From Sternotherus odoratus (lineage: Eukaryota; Chordata; Testudines; Kinosternidae): a stretch of 64,000 nt of DNA. Below are positions 54,786-64,000 of the stretch, piece after piece. The stretch spans positions 250,675,644-250,739,643 of the forward strand of contig JAVMKO010000001.1 in NCBI GenBank assembly GCA_032164245.1. The letters run 5' to 3'. The first letter of the stretch is position 1. Each line of letters begins with the position of its first letter. The translations under genes and the position numbers were made by a program. Under the pieces are notes generated by a model. It ran no database searches, was not told where the DNA came from, and was given only the letters and a program-made list of their open reading frames with translations.

Positions 54786-57700
54786 CCATCCTTCTCCTGT
54801 TTGTATCAGTTGTGTTTACTTTCCTTGCAATCTCTCTTCCATCTCATTTCTTCACTGCTGTTTCTCTCTTTGCTACTGTTAGGTAAAATAGCAAGTCCCT
54901 ACTCTCCTCTCCAGCACCCAAGATTCGTGCGGAGTTGGTATAGGGCTCACAAACGGTCAAACCACTTACACAGACATCAATTCATTGATCAATGGGCTCA
55001 CACTATCCCTAGCTCAAAGCTTCTCAGTGAGTGTGGCAAGTTTATTAGGGGTGAGCATCAATATTTATACACAGAAGTACACAAAGTGATTAACAGATCA
55101 TAATGGTCATGCATAATCAATCAAGATTCTACAGGATAAAACAGGTTAAAATGTAAATTCTAGAAGACAAAGGGGAGATAGATACTTAACGGGAGGGGGG
55201 ATGTCATGAGTAGTTCGCAGGTCAGGGCTTTGGTCAAAAGTTCAGACAGAACCATCAAGCCAAGGGTAAAGTTCAAACTCAACACTACCACCCTACACTT
55301 TTCCACTGGCCCTCTCCTCACAGTAATCTGGCTTCTCCTTCCCCGGGCCCTACTCTCACTACATTTCCTTGTATTCCCTCCCGTCCCGTCCCCTATCTCT
55401 CATGTCTCTGCTGCCTCCTGGGGGTGGGACATGCTGCTCCTGATGGTCAGGAAGCAGCAGTACTGGACATTCCTGTCCCATTGTGTTGCACTGAAAGGCA
55501 CAGTGGGAGCCAGAACAGAGAGCAGTGGGGAGGGGAGGAAACCTTGGCTGCCTGCTCAGGAGCCAGGGAGTAACCAAGAAGAGGGGCTGAAGGGGAAACC
55601 TGTCATTGCAGAGGTGTGGCATTTGTTAGGCTGAGCCTGCACCTGTGTACGGGGGAGTCCCACTTCCCCCTCTGGCCCCAGGAAAGGCTGCCGTTCTGTT
55701 TGGAAATTGGACAGCAGAGCAACGTGAGCAGCGTTGGGAATGTGCGCGGCACAGAGCCGGCAGTACAGTTCAAGCTGCTGCACGGAGCTTGTTTACTGAC
55801 ATCTTATCTGCTGGTTTCCTGCACTTTCATATGTCTGGTGCTGGGGTTACATACAAGTTAGAGCCACTGCTCAATTTTTACAAAATAGTTAACTAACCCA
55901 GCCATGGAGCATTTGGTGCAGGCAGCTGGGTTACATAAGGGAGTGATGACAAATATATACCATTTTAAATGTCACTAATTTGATCATTTTTTAAAAAATT
56001 GTCTCGCTCTCACATCACCCCAGCCCCTTTCACATCTTACTCATTCTTCTAGCTTGCAGGCACAAAGTCCCTCTTTGGGCTAGGAAATCTCAAAATACTC
56101 CCTGCCACATTCTGTGTCTGACCGAAAAACTTCCACAGCTGGCAGCAGATTTTAAGAACAAGCCAAATGCCCAGGGCGGTGGGAGCAAGGGCCCTGTTTA
56201 CCTTGGTGTTTGTACAGCATATAACATCATGAGGTTGGGATCCTGGTTGGAACTTCTGGCTACTCCCATCATATCAATTATTAATGCAAACAGTTCTTTC
56301 TGTGCAGCCATTCAGATTTTAGCCCCTATTCTGAGGCGGTTGAATCCAATTGCAGTTGGGTTTTAGGGATGGATGGAGCATGGGCCATCAGGCCCTGGAC
56401 CAAGACCACCAGTCCATTGCTGCCTTCTGCACAAAACAAAACTCACCTGACAGGAAAAAGGAAAACGTGTGCAGCACCTTTCAAAATTACTACTTGAGGC
56501 TAACCGTGCAGTAACATTTCATTACAACATATTGGTATTCTCTTGTTCCACCATCTATGACAACGTTTGCCCCCAGAGACATTTTGAAAGGGTGCAAAAG
56601 TTCACTTACTGCCTGGTAATTCTCTGTAAAGCCGTGCTGTGAACTGTTAATGAAATCTTCTTGTGGCAGCTGCTATGGTAACTGCTGCATCACACGTGGG
56701 CTTGTTTTCTGCTGAGTAGAAATGGCGACAGGAAATCTCTAATGGTTTGTTACTGTAACTAAAATCCCAAAGTGGAATTACAGTCTTACACATGCACTTG
56801 CCTGTGGTGCATTTTACTCAGGGATGGGTCTATTCGTTTTGTCTAATTTCAAACCCATTTAAACACTGGGTGTTGAAAAGCTTATGTCAGAGTTGAACAT
56901 CATTGGGCTTGCACTGCACTTGGCAGGGAATGTGGAGAAAAGAACACAGGAGGCAAAGGGAAAAATTCTAATGAAAACAATAAATAGAGCATGTAAGCAA
57001 TAGCAGTGGAGAACACCTAGTCCACAGACCAGATCTAGCCTGTTTAACACAATCAGATTCTGCAGAATCTGAAAGAATTTAAAAAAGAAATATCTAGCCC
57101 TCATGGTGTGAAAAAAACCTTCCAAATATGAATCAAATGTAACCACGTAGTGATGCCTGCCTGAGTCTGCAGAGAGCCTGAAATAACTTGGGGGGGGGGT
57201 GAACTTTCCACTTCCATTCATCTCACCAGGTGCTAATGAACACCTAGTGATAACATTTTAAAATGGCAGAGTTAACTATTTCAATTGTGATTATTATACA
57301 GATAGGAGGGGGATGAGTTAATCCTAAAATGTGAAATTATTTTGGGGACAGAAAAGCAGAGAGGACAAAGACAGGGAAGGGGAAGAAAAACAGAAGAGAG
57401 AAATGAAGAGGTCATCAATGGCAGTGATCTTACAGCTGGAACTTGTGTTCCAGAGGGGGCAGGTGGGGGGACTAGGGTGAGCTCTGACAATAAGGGATAG
57501 TCAGGAGGCAGGTATGACTGAAAAATTCAGAAGAGTGTGGGGCAGGTTGGCTAGGATGATGGGTAGTAAAGAGGCAAAGAAGGAAGAATATGAAGGGGAG
57601 AAGAGACATAGGGGCATGAGAGGGAGAAAGGACAGTGAGGGGCTGACCAGAAGAGTAAGGTGGGGTAAAAGAGAGAGGGAACTGGAGAAGGGAGTTAAGG

Positions 57701-58022
57701 ATTGAGATAATAGATAAGGGTGGGTGAATGGAATCTATTATTAGAATACATGTCTGAGTGTAGAAGCCAGGGAGGGAGGTGGTAGATTACTAAGGCAATT
57801 CATAACCAATGAATCAATAAAATAAGAGCCAGACAATCAATACATCAAGCATTTAATTAGAGCAGAACAGCAAGATGATTAAATGTGGTGACAATTAACA
57901 AATCAGTTGAGAAAGAATCATTTGATTAAGAACAGGTCAGCTAGGCAGTGATCAATCAGGCAATTATCAAGGCCCCAATCAGCATAGTGGACAGACTGAG
58001 ATAATGATTACTAACCAGCTAA
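54786..58022. other. Mostly unique non-coding stretch
   Basis: Around 54935-55200 the sequence (caagtttattagg, gcatcaatatttatacacag) looks like an antisense retroelement LTR end with a reversed polyadenylation signal, but I cannot define its edges. Bases 57340-57715 are strongly purine-rich on the plus strand. No known domain in the frames. Confidence 0.45.
57340..57715. repeat. Purine-rich (GA) tract
   Basis: Long runs of A and G with few pyrimidines, for example gaagaaaaacagaagagaga and gggagaaaggacagtgagg. The 63-codon frame inside is a composition artefact rich in R, K, E and G. Confidence 0.65.
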
Positions 58023-58023
58023 T

Positions 58024-58163
58024 TCAGATTCTGCCCACAGATGCTGCTGCCCTTGCTTGTGCAGAGTAATGCTTTACTCTGTGAGTAGCTCCAGATAAAT
58101 CAATGGGATAAGTCGGGGAGTAGACAACTCACCCTGAGGAAGGGGTTTTAAAATCTGGCCCTA
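58024..58163. mobile_element. Palindromic miniature element
   Basis: Ends cagattctgcccac and ttaaaatctggccctaa are imperfect inverted repeats. The interior has gtaatgctttactctgtgag and aatcaatgggataagtcggg, as in small palindromic turtle elements. Confidence 0.55.
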
Positions 58164-59924
58164 AGCATCATGCTGAGCAGACAGTAGAAGAGGAATAACT
58201 GAAAGTTATCGGATGAAGTTCCAGAAGTAGTCAACAGACAGTGGGGAAAGTTTGTCTTTTCCTCTGCATAAAAACAGGGCTATTAAAGATGAGACCAGTT
58301 GTCAACCTTGCAGAGCCAGGTGATGCTGGGACAAATACCCCCAGCCCTTTCCTCTGCTGATATTAAAATATCCTTGAGTTGTAGAGTCTGTGCTGGACTT
58401 TGACAAATTTTTCCCCAGCCTCCAGTGACCCAAATGAATCTATGTTGAGTCTTTCCCTAGGAAAAATGACTGAGATATTGACTGATCCAGTTTTTAACGA
58501 ATATTAGGAAATAACATGTTCCCCTTTTTAATATACAAATTGAATATACAAATCACCAAACTCTACCATTGTCAAGTGATTCCTGATCATAATTGCACTG
58601 AGTGCTAACCCAGCAATAGGGCAGACTGCAGTCCTTTAAAACTGAATCTCTGCTACTCCCATACAGTATCATACATTTATTAAGCAGGTCTCTACTTCTT
58701 ATTCACAGAAGGCTTGATTCAGGCTGCTCTACTCAAAGTAGAGGGCCCTGCAACTCCTTCCAGGTGAACATTCCACAAATGGAAACTCTTTTCCCTGGAT
58801 GCTGCTGCTACGAGCCAACCGTTAACAGAAGCTGGATGAAATATCTTCTATTGATTTCATACACATTATCCTTTTCTACTTGTTGCACTTCAAAGTCAAG
58901 AATTTACAGATACTAAAACACCACCATGACCCTAGACTTTTTCAATCTGTGTGTTGTCACATGTCTGACATGTACCCAGGGAGCAAGACAAATTAGTTTA
59001 AAGCATTCAATTTCCAAGACACATGGGCACTTTTCTCTGGAAGATGAATGTGGCCCAACGTTTTCTGTTATTTCCTGTGAAATATCTCCCATCTGTCAAT
59101 GCTGATTGCTGCTCTTCTTATCCTCCCCCATCTCCCTGCACACATGCACTTCCACTGGTGGCCACCCATCCTTGTTTCTCTGTGTGCTGATCTCTACAGC
59201 TTCCTTGGGAGGCTCTGCCAGCAAGACAGTTTAGACCGTTTAGAGTGGAAAATGGCAGAGCAGGAAAGCAGGAAGTCTCCTGATGTTCGAAGTCAAAACA
59301 AAATAATGTGGTAAAAGCCATCTAATACAGGGTGGGGGTGGGGTGGTAATGTCATCATATTTGGCTGTGATAGTTCACAGACACCATTTGGAAATGATGC
59401 TGTTCTTTTATAACCTACAATTTTCTTGCTAAATATTTCTAAATACATACCGTAAAACCATGATATGGCTTTTTTCCCAAGCTTAATCAAAGGGAGGGGG
59501 GGGGGGGAGTCAGAACAGTAATTTCACATTAAAAGTAAATCCCTTAGTCAATCTACTTGAGAAGAAAGGAAATTATTATATTGACCTGGCTAAGTACTGT
59601 CATACCTTCCACTGGAATAATTTCTGTAGGCAGAGACCCATAGTCCTACAGTACTAAGGGATAGATCAAGAGACCACCGGGTGCGCTGGAAGGATTACAG
59701 TCCAGTGCTGTGTAGGATTGAGACACTTTGCCAATCCATATAAAGTTACAGCACCTCCCTATCCCATATACTGTAACTAAAAGTTATTAAGTCAAACTAA
59801 ACCAAACACCAGTGGGTGTGACACTCATGTGGCAAAGGCCTGAGTCAGAAGTTTACCACAAAATTCAAGTTTAATTTATAAGAAACTCCACAGTGGAGAC
59901 CACAAACAAGATGGAAATATATGG
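58164..59924. other. Non-coding stretch without identified features
   Basis: A G-run near 59492-59508. No repeat ends, RNA or domain recognised. Confidence 0.5.
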
Positions 59925-60060
59925 TTAGAGAAGGGGGCTGAGTGTCAGGACTACTAAATTCTATTCCTGACGAGGGTGCCAATGAATCACTGTTTGTCTA
60001 ATCCCTCAGTGCCTTAGTTTTCCCATCCATAAAATGAGGAAAATACCTTCCTATTTTTTT
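59925..60060 (+). mobile_element. MIR SINE fragment
   Basis: Has ctaaattctattcctgacg, tgccaatgaatcactg, gtgccttagttttcccatcc and aaaatgaggaaaataccttc in MIR order. Confidence 0.7.
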
Positions 60061-60180
60061 TGGCTTAACAGATGTTTGTAAAATGTAAGTATAACCGTCT
60101 AAAAGGAAAACTTCCCATGGATTTCAATTGGACCAGGGTTTGGCTAAATAGCTCTTAATCGTGTATTACAGTTTAGACTG

Positions 60181-60311
60181 AGGCCAAGTCTTCACTATGG
60201 GGGTAAATCAATCTAAATTACGCAGCTCCAGCTGGAGTTGATGTAGCTTAGATCAATTTACACACTGTCTTCACTGCCATGTTGATGGGGGCTGCTCTCC
60301 AGTGGACTTCC
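60181..60311. mobile_element. Harbinger-like miniature element, truncated
   Basis: Begins aggccaagtcttcactatgg, then ggtaaatcaatctaaattac, gcagctccagctggagttga, and gcttagatcaatttacac. The same layout, diverged, follows at 60316, so two related elements sit side by side. Confidence 0.6.
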
Positions 60312-60315
60312 CTTA

Positions 60316-60887
60316 GCCTGGTCTACACTAGAGGGGGGGATCAATCTAAGTTACGCAACCTCAGCTACGTGAATAACTTAGGGCTGGTCCCCACTACGGG
60401 GGGGGGGGGGGATCGACTGCAGATACGCAACTTCAGCTACGTGAATCACGTAGCTGAAGTTTGCGTATCTGCTGCCGACTTACCATCCGTCCTCACGGTG
60501 GCGGCAGTCGGAGGCGCGCTCCCCCGTCGACTCCAGCTTGCGCCTCCAGGCAAGCTGGAGTTCCGGAGTCGATGGGGGCGCCATGAGCGATCGATTTCTC
60601 ACGTCTTCACAAGATTGATCGCTACCCGCCGATCCGGTGGGTAGTGAAGACGTACCTGTAGATGAAGTCGATGTACTTAGATCTACTTACCACAGTGTCC
60701 TCACTGCAGTAAATCGACAGCTGACGCTCTCCCGTCAACTCCGCTTGCGCCTCTCACTCCAATGGAGTACTGGAGTTAATGGGAGAGCTCTTGGCAGTCG
60801 ATTTATCACATCTAGACTAGACGCGATAAATCAACCCTCGCTGGATTGATCACTGCCCGTCGATCCAGCGGGTAATGTAGACATGCC
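60316..60887. mobile_element. PIF/Harbinger-like element with TTA target sites, split by another element
   Basis: Left end gcctggtctacacta, right end taatgtagacatgcc; these are inverted with about four mismatches in 15. TTA flanks both ends (60313-60315 and 60888-60890), the 3-bp duplication of PIF/Harbinger. The body continues as gatgaagtcgatgtacttag after an insert at 60379-60656. Inner hairpins include atcgacagctgacgctctcc and its partners. No transposase. Confidence 0.7.
60379..60656 (-). mobile_element. GC-rich multi-hairpin miniature element, copy 3
   Basis: Opposite orientation to copies at 389-681 and 34604-34896. It shows a G-run (60398-60411), gatcgactgcagatacgc, a palindrome around cgtgaatcacgtagctg, ctccagcttgcgcctcc with ggcaagctggagttccgg, and gatcgatttctcacgtcttc. 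It is inside the Harbinger-like element 60316-60887. Confidence 0.78.
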
Positions 60888-60890
60888 TTA

Positions 60891-62480
60891 AACTCTAGGA
60901 CTCTATTCATGTGTGTAAAGTTACACACTTTGAAATGTTTGCAGGATGTGTCTGTCGGTGTAACATTATTGGATATCACCTATGGCACAGTTGCAGAGAG
61001 GGATATAAATTCTAATCTGATTGTATAAGCACTTACATCTTGGAGAAAAACTTGTAAACTGTTATTAAGTTCTTTTTTTAAGAAGCTGAGCATATCATTC
61101 AGTAAAGTCATTTCTGCCTGAATCTCTCTAAGAATTGCATTTAGGTGTCATTGCTGCCTACTCCAGCAATACAAAGCATTACAATAGGTAATTGTTATAG
61201 CTCCACATTATCATCAAGATACTTTATACTTTGTTAATTAATTCTGCTTAATGATTTAACTGTTCTCCTTAATGACTTAAAAATGTTTTTCAAATCCTGA
61301 GATTTTCAGAGATTACAAACGCTTTGGGACAGGCAGGTCTTTTCATTATATGTGGGTGTAAAGTTCCTAGCAATATAGGGGGGCTCTGATCTCTGATTGA
61401 AGTTTTACAAAAAATGGCAGTGTGTGAATGGCTGTCAGACTCCCTCATTCACTTTTTTGTGACGTGCAGAATTGCAGGCTATTTCCAAAACTGTGGCAGT
61501 ACAGGAGAAATGTACTAACATGAAATGTTTTTATTTGCAATGTATTATGTATTGAATAAAACATATTGGGACAATTTTTTCTCTCAGTTACGGCACCTGG
61601 GCACAATTGCCTTTAAAGTGGCTACACTTCGTTATGCCCTTTATGGGAATCTGATGTAAACTTACAACTTGAATTCTGATATATACCTTGAATTCAGTGG
61701 GATGTAAAAAGCAGGACCAAATATGGGCCATAATAAATAAATCATTAGATAGGTGTTCACAACATTTACTGAACAGCTGTATAATTAATTGAAATCGAGG
61801 GGTAGCTATCTTTCAATTAGTAATTCAAAAGAGTATTTGGCCTCTGGTTCGTGGCTTGTCTTGTCTTTCTGTGTTGTGATTGTTGATGCCTTTTTGGTTT
61901 GTTTTCGTTTTGTGATATTGTTTTCCAAACTTCAGCTAAAACAAGTTGGAATTTGTCAGCTCTTTACTCCTTCATCTACCTTAGCGCTTTTTAGCAACTT
62001 GGAAATTGAAAGTATTTTCAATTTCTGTGATTATTTATTTTTAAAAAGGCAAATGTAGCTGTGCTACAGATAGCAAAAATGACATCTGTTATTCATTGCC
62101 ATTGTTACCAAGATGTGAGATAATACTGAGCAAGTTAAGGTGTCATTGATGAAGAGAATCTGTTCTGACACCATTAAAAATTGTAGATCCCTTTACAATC
62201 TTATTGCCATATGGGTACCTGAAGTGGACCTTGGGGTTATGCCATCATGCACCTCAATTACACAATAAAATAACAAGGCACGTCCATAGAAACCATCACA
62301 TCATTGTAAAATGAAAGTGAAACCCAACTAGTGTTTATGAGCAGTTATATTGCCATTAAAAATCTAAACTCAAACACAGATTTCATCTTTCAATAAAGTA
62401 GTGACATGAGCTCCCAGAAGCTGGAACTTTGGCATTTAAATTGCTGTATAATGCATAACTCAGCCTCAATTGTGCTTACC
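60891..62480. other. AT-rich non-coding stretch
   Basis: No repeat ends or domains recognised. The 89-codon frame at 61789-62058 is hydrophobic but shows no start context or family match. Confidence 0.5.
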
Positions 62481-62632
62481 CAGGGATCGGCAACCTCGGC
62501 ACATGGAACCTCAGGGTAAGCACCCTTAGCGGGCCCCGCCAGTTTGCTTACCTGCTGTTTCGCCAACTGTGGCTCCCACTGGCCGCGGTTCACTGTCCTG
62601 GTCTAATGGGGGCTGCGGGAAGTGGCGGTCAA
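62481..62632 (+). mobile_element. hAT-type element, left end only
   Basis: Begins cagggatcggcaacctcgg, then gtaagcacccttagcggg, ttgcttacctgctgtttcgc, actggccgcggttcactgtc and aatgggggctgcgggaagtg. This is the 5' part of a well known turtle hAT element. The right end is missing, so no target duplication can be tested. Bases 62633-63036 hold nothing recognised. Confidence 0.75.
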
Positions 62633-63036
62633 CATATATACAATCCTTCTGCCCTGGAGACCAAAGGGAGCTTCTGCAATGGGCTCTTCAGGAATCCATG
62701 TTGCCTTTATCTCCACAGATAAGTTGTGCCTGTCTCCAGCACATACTAAAACATGGGTATATTCCAAATCACTGTGATGGCAAATCTCTACTCCAACCTC
62801 ATATTCCCTCCACCAACCCTCCCTAGAATTTGACCCCCATATGCCTATCACTATGTAATGTTTATATGGCTACAGTCAGAGTTCAGGTTTTTTGTTACAG
62901 CGGGCATTAGGGGAATACGGGGCCTGTGTTGTGCTTCAGCAGGCAGAAATGATCAGTCAGTGGAGGGGCAGTGACTGCCTTAGACAATGGTAAACGTGAT
63001 GTGTGGGTAGGAAGGATTACTAAATATTTTTTACCT

Positions 63037-63134
63037 TAACCTGAGGAAGAGCACTGTGCAAGCTTGAAAGTATGTCTCCCTCGCCAACTGAAATTGGTCC
63101 AATAAAAGATATTGCCTCACCCATCTTGTCCCTT
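63037..63134 (+). repeat. Retroelement tail with hammerhead-like core
   Basis: CTGAGGA (63040-63046), an extra A, a 4-bp stem GAGC/GCTT (63048-63051, 63061-63064), GAAA (63065-63068), then A68-G69 able to pair with C75-T76 and a C at 63077. This order fits CUGANGA...GAAA...UH of a hammerhead ribozyme. No stem I pairing is seen. It continues attggtccaataaaagatat and cacccatcttgtcc as in 13585-13685. Confidence 0.65.
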
Positions 63135-63139
63135 TACCC

Positions 63140-64000
63140 GACCCTGTCATTCTATGAAAGACTGCAGATCAATCAATGTGACATTGTTAGCCACAAGGGA
63201 GATCTAAATGCGTAGGCTGGCAATTATAATACTGGATATGAACACATTATGCGCAGACATGGCACCTCAGCACAGATTGACAAGGGAAAATGTCTTGTTG
63301 AACTCTGTTGCCTATGCACTCTTTACACTGGTGGTACACTAGCTTTTCTCAAAGAGGGAAAGACATGAATTGACTTGGATATCAAATGATGACTTCACCC
63401 AGCAACAGCTTGATCATGTTGCTACTAATAGGAACGGGAGAAGACCACTGTTGGACCCCAGGGTGTATGACTGCCAATGCCAGAAGTGACCACCATCTTG
63501 TTATTGGAACAATTAAAAAAAAAACTAAACAAAGGTTACACCATGCAAGGCATGATACTAGAAAAATGCAGATCCAGCAGTGAAGGTGCATTTCAAGCTG
63601 CAGCAATACATTTGAAAAGTTAAAGACCCTAATGGATGACAGAAGAATAACAGCAATTTTTCAAAGAAGCAAGTGTGGATGCTACCAGGACTACAGTGGG
63701 GGGTGAGAAGATCTAAGAAAAGTGGCTCCTACAAAATACATGGAAGTTTGTTGAAGAGGGGAAACAACTGAAGAAGAGAATTTAATAAAAACAAGACAAG
63801 AGTAAAAGCTATTCCACAATCACAATATGCAGACAAAACCAAGGAAGTTAAAAGATCAGCTAGAAGAGATAAGAGAGAATGAATGGAAAATGAAGTAAGA
63901 AAAGCTGAGGAGGATAACGAGAGCTTTTTCTAGTATCTAAACAACTGACATCCGAATTTTTGAATCACTGTGGCATTGTGAAGGCTTAAGATGGCACACT
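63140..64000 (+). mobile_element. LINE endonuclease fragment of a non-CR1 clade (RTE-like), runs off the window
   Basis: In order, over at least three frames: FYERLQ (about 63153), GDLNA at 63198-63212 followed by an in-frame TAG, then GNYNTGYEHIMRRHGT, CTLYTGGTLAFLKE, HELTWISND with QQLDHV (63364 on), SDHHLVIGTIKKK at 63485, and KEVKRSARRDKRE near 63841. These are the APE endonuclease motifs (GDLNA Asp/Asn, T-W-x-S, D-H, and the catalytic S-D-H) and the start of the linker to reverse transcriptase. The pattern G-D-L-N-A...G-G-T-L...S-D-H-H-L-V fits RTE/RTEX/Proto2-type LINEs and not CR1. Stops and frameshifts show it is old. Confidence 0.75.

Noticed and set aside
54935..55200. Antisense LTR
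   Set aside because: Familiar-looking blocks, but no ends or target duplication found.
55206..55634. 142-codon plus-strand frame
   Set aside because: No recognisable domain or exon borders.
57514..57705. 63-codon Arg/Lys/Glu/Gly-rich frame
   Set aside because: Artefact of the purine-rich tract.
1..64000. CRISPR array, operons, riboswitches, Shine-Dalgarno sites
   Set aside because: The sequence is vertebrate; repeats found are interspersed or short tandems, with no regularly spaced array.

Overview
The window reads as non-coding DNA from a reptile, most likely a hidden-necked (cryptodiran) turtle. The pointers are several subfamilies of CR1 LINE, two copies of a tRNA-headed SINE whose tail is the CR1 3' end (the layout known for the tortoise Pol III SINE), relics of the old amniote SINE MIR, and many hAT-like and PIF/Harbinger-like miniature elements. 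I found no host exon, rRNA, functional tRNA gene, CRISPR array or bacterial operon. Every recognisable protein fragment belongs to a transposable element and is broken by stops, frameshifts or lost catalytic residues. The window could be intergenic or lie inside a long intron.

Layout. 0-4.8 kb: a palindromic miniature element between inverted copies of a retroelement tail, then a worn LTR-like element (2813-3610). 4.8-9.1 kb: a nearly full-length but dead CR1 on the + strand with an SGNH-esterase ORF1, an endonuclease/reverse-transcriptase ORF2 and the 3' tail. 9.8-11.6 kb: a three-layer nest of CR1(+), CR1(-) and a small hAT element with a perfect 8-bp target duplication. 12.5-17.8 kb: older repeats, a pair of 88-bp inverted repeats about 1 kb apart, a tRNA-like SINE, and another CR1 with a palindromic miniature element in its tail. 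18.6-21.2 kb: a Tigger-like miniature element, MIR, and a hAT element. 25-31.5 kb: a hAT element, the 5' part of a hAT transposon with a broken transposase start, and an LTR-like element carrying a hAT element that itself carries a SINE. 31.5-37.6 kb: MIR copies, three of them ended or split by palindromic miniature elements. 41.3-45 kb: hAT elements (one inside CR1) and a second LTR-like element. 49.4-51.5 kb: a CR1 tail, a solo-LTR-like element with a nested SINE, and a hAT element with a perfect target duplication. 53.4-60.9 kb: scattered MIR, an inverted retroelement tail and a Harbinger-like element with another inserted in it. 62.5-64 kb: a hAT end, a retroelement tail with a hammerhead-like core, and an endonuclease fragment of a second LINE clade that runs off the right edge.

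Nothing here works together as a pathway. The informative structure is the order of insertion: MIR, CR1 and LTR copies are the targets, while hAT, Harbinger-like and SINE copies lie inside them. Family names rest on recognition of terminal repeats, target duplications, tails and protein motifs, not on a database search.
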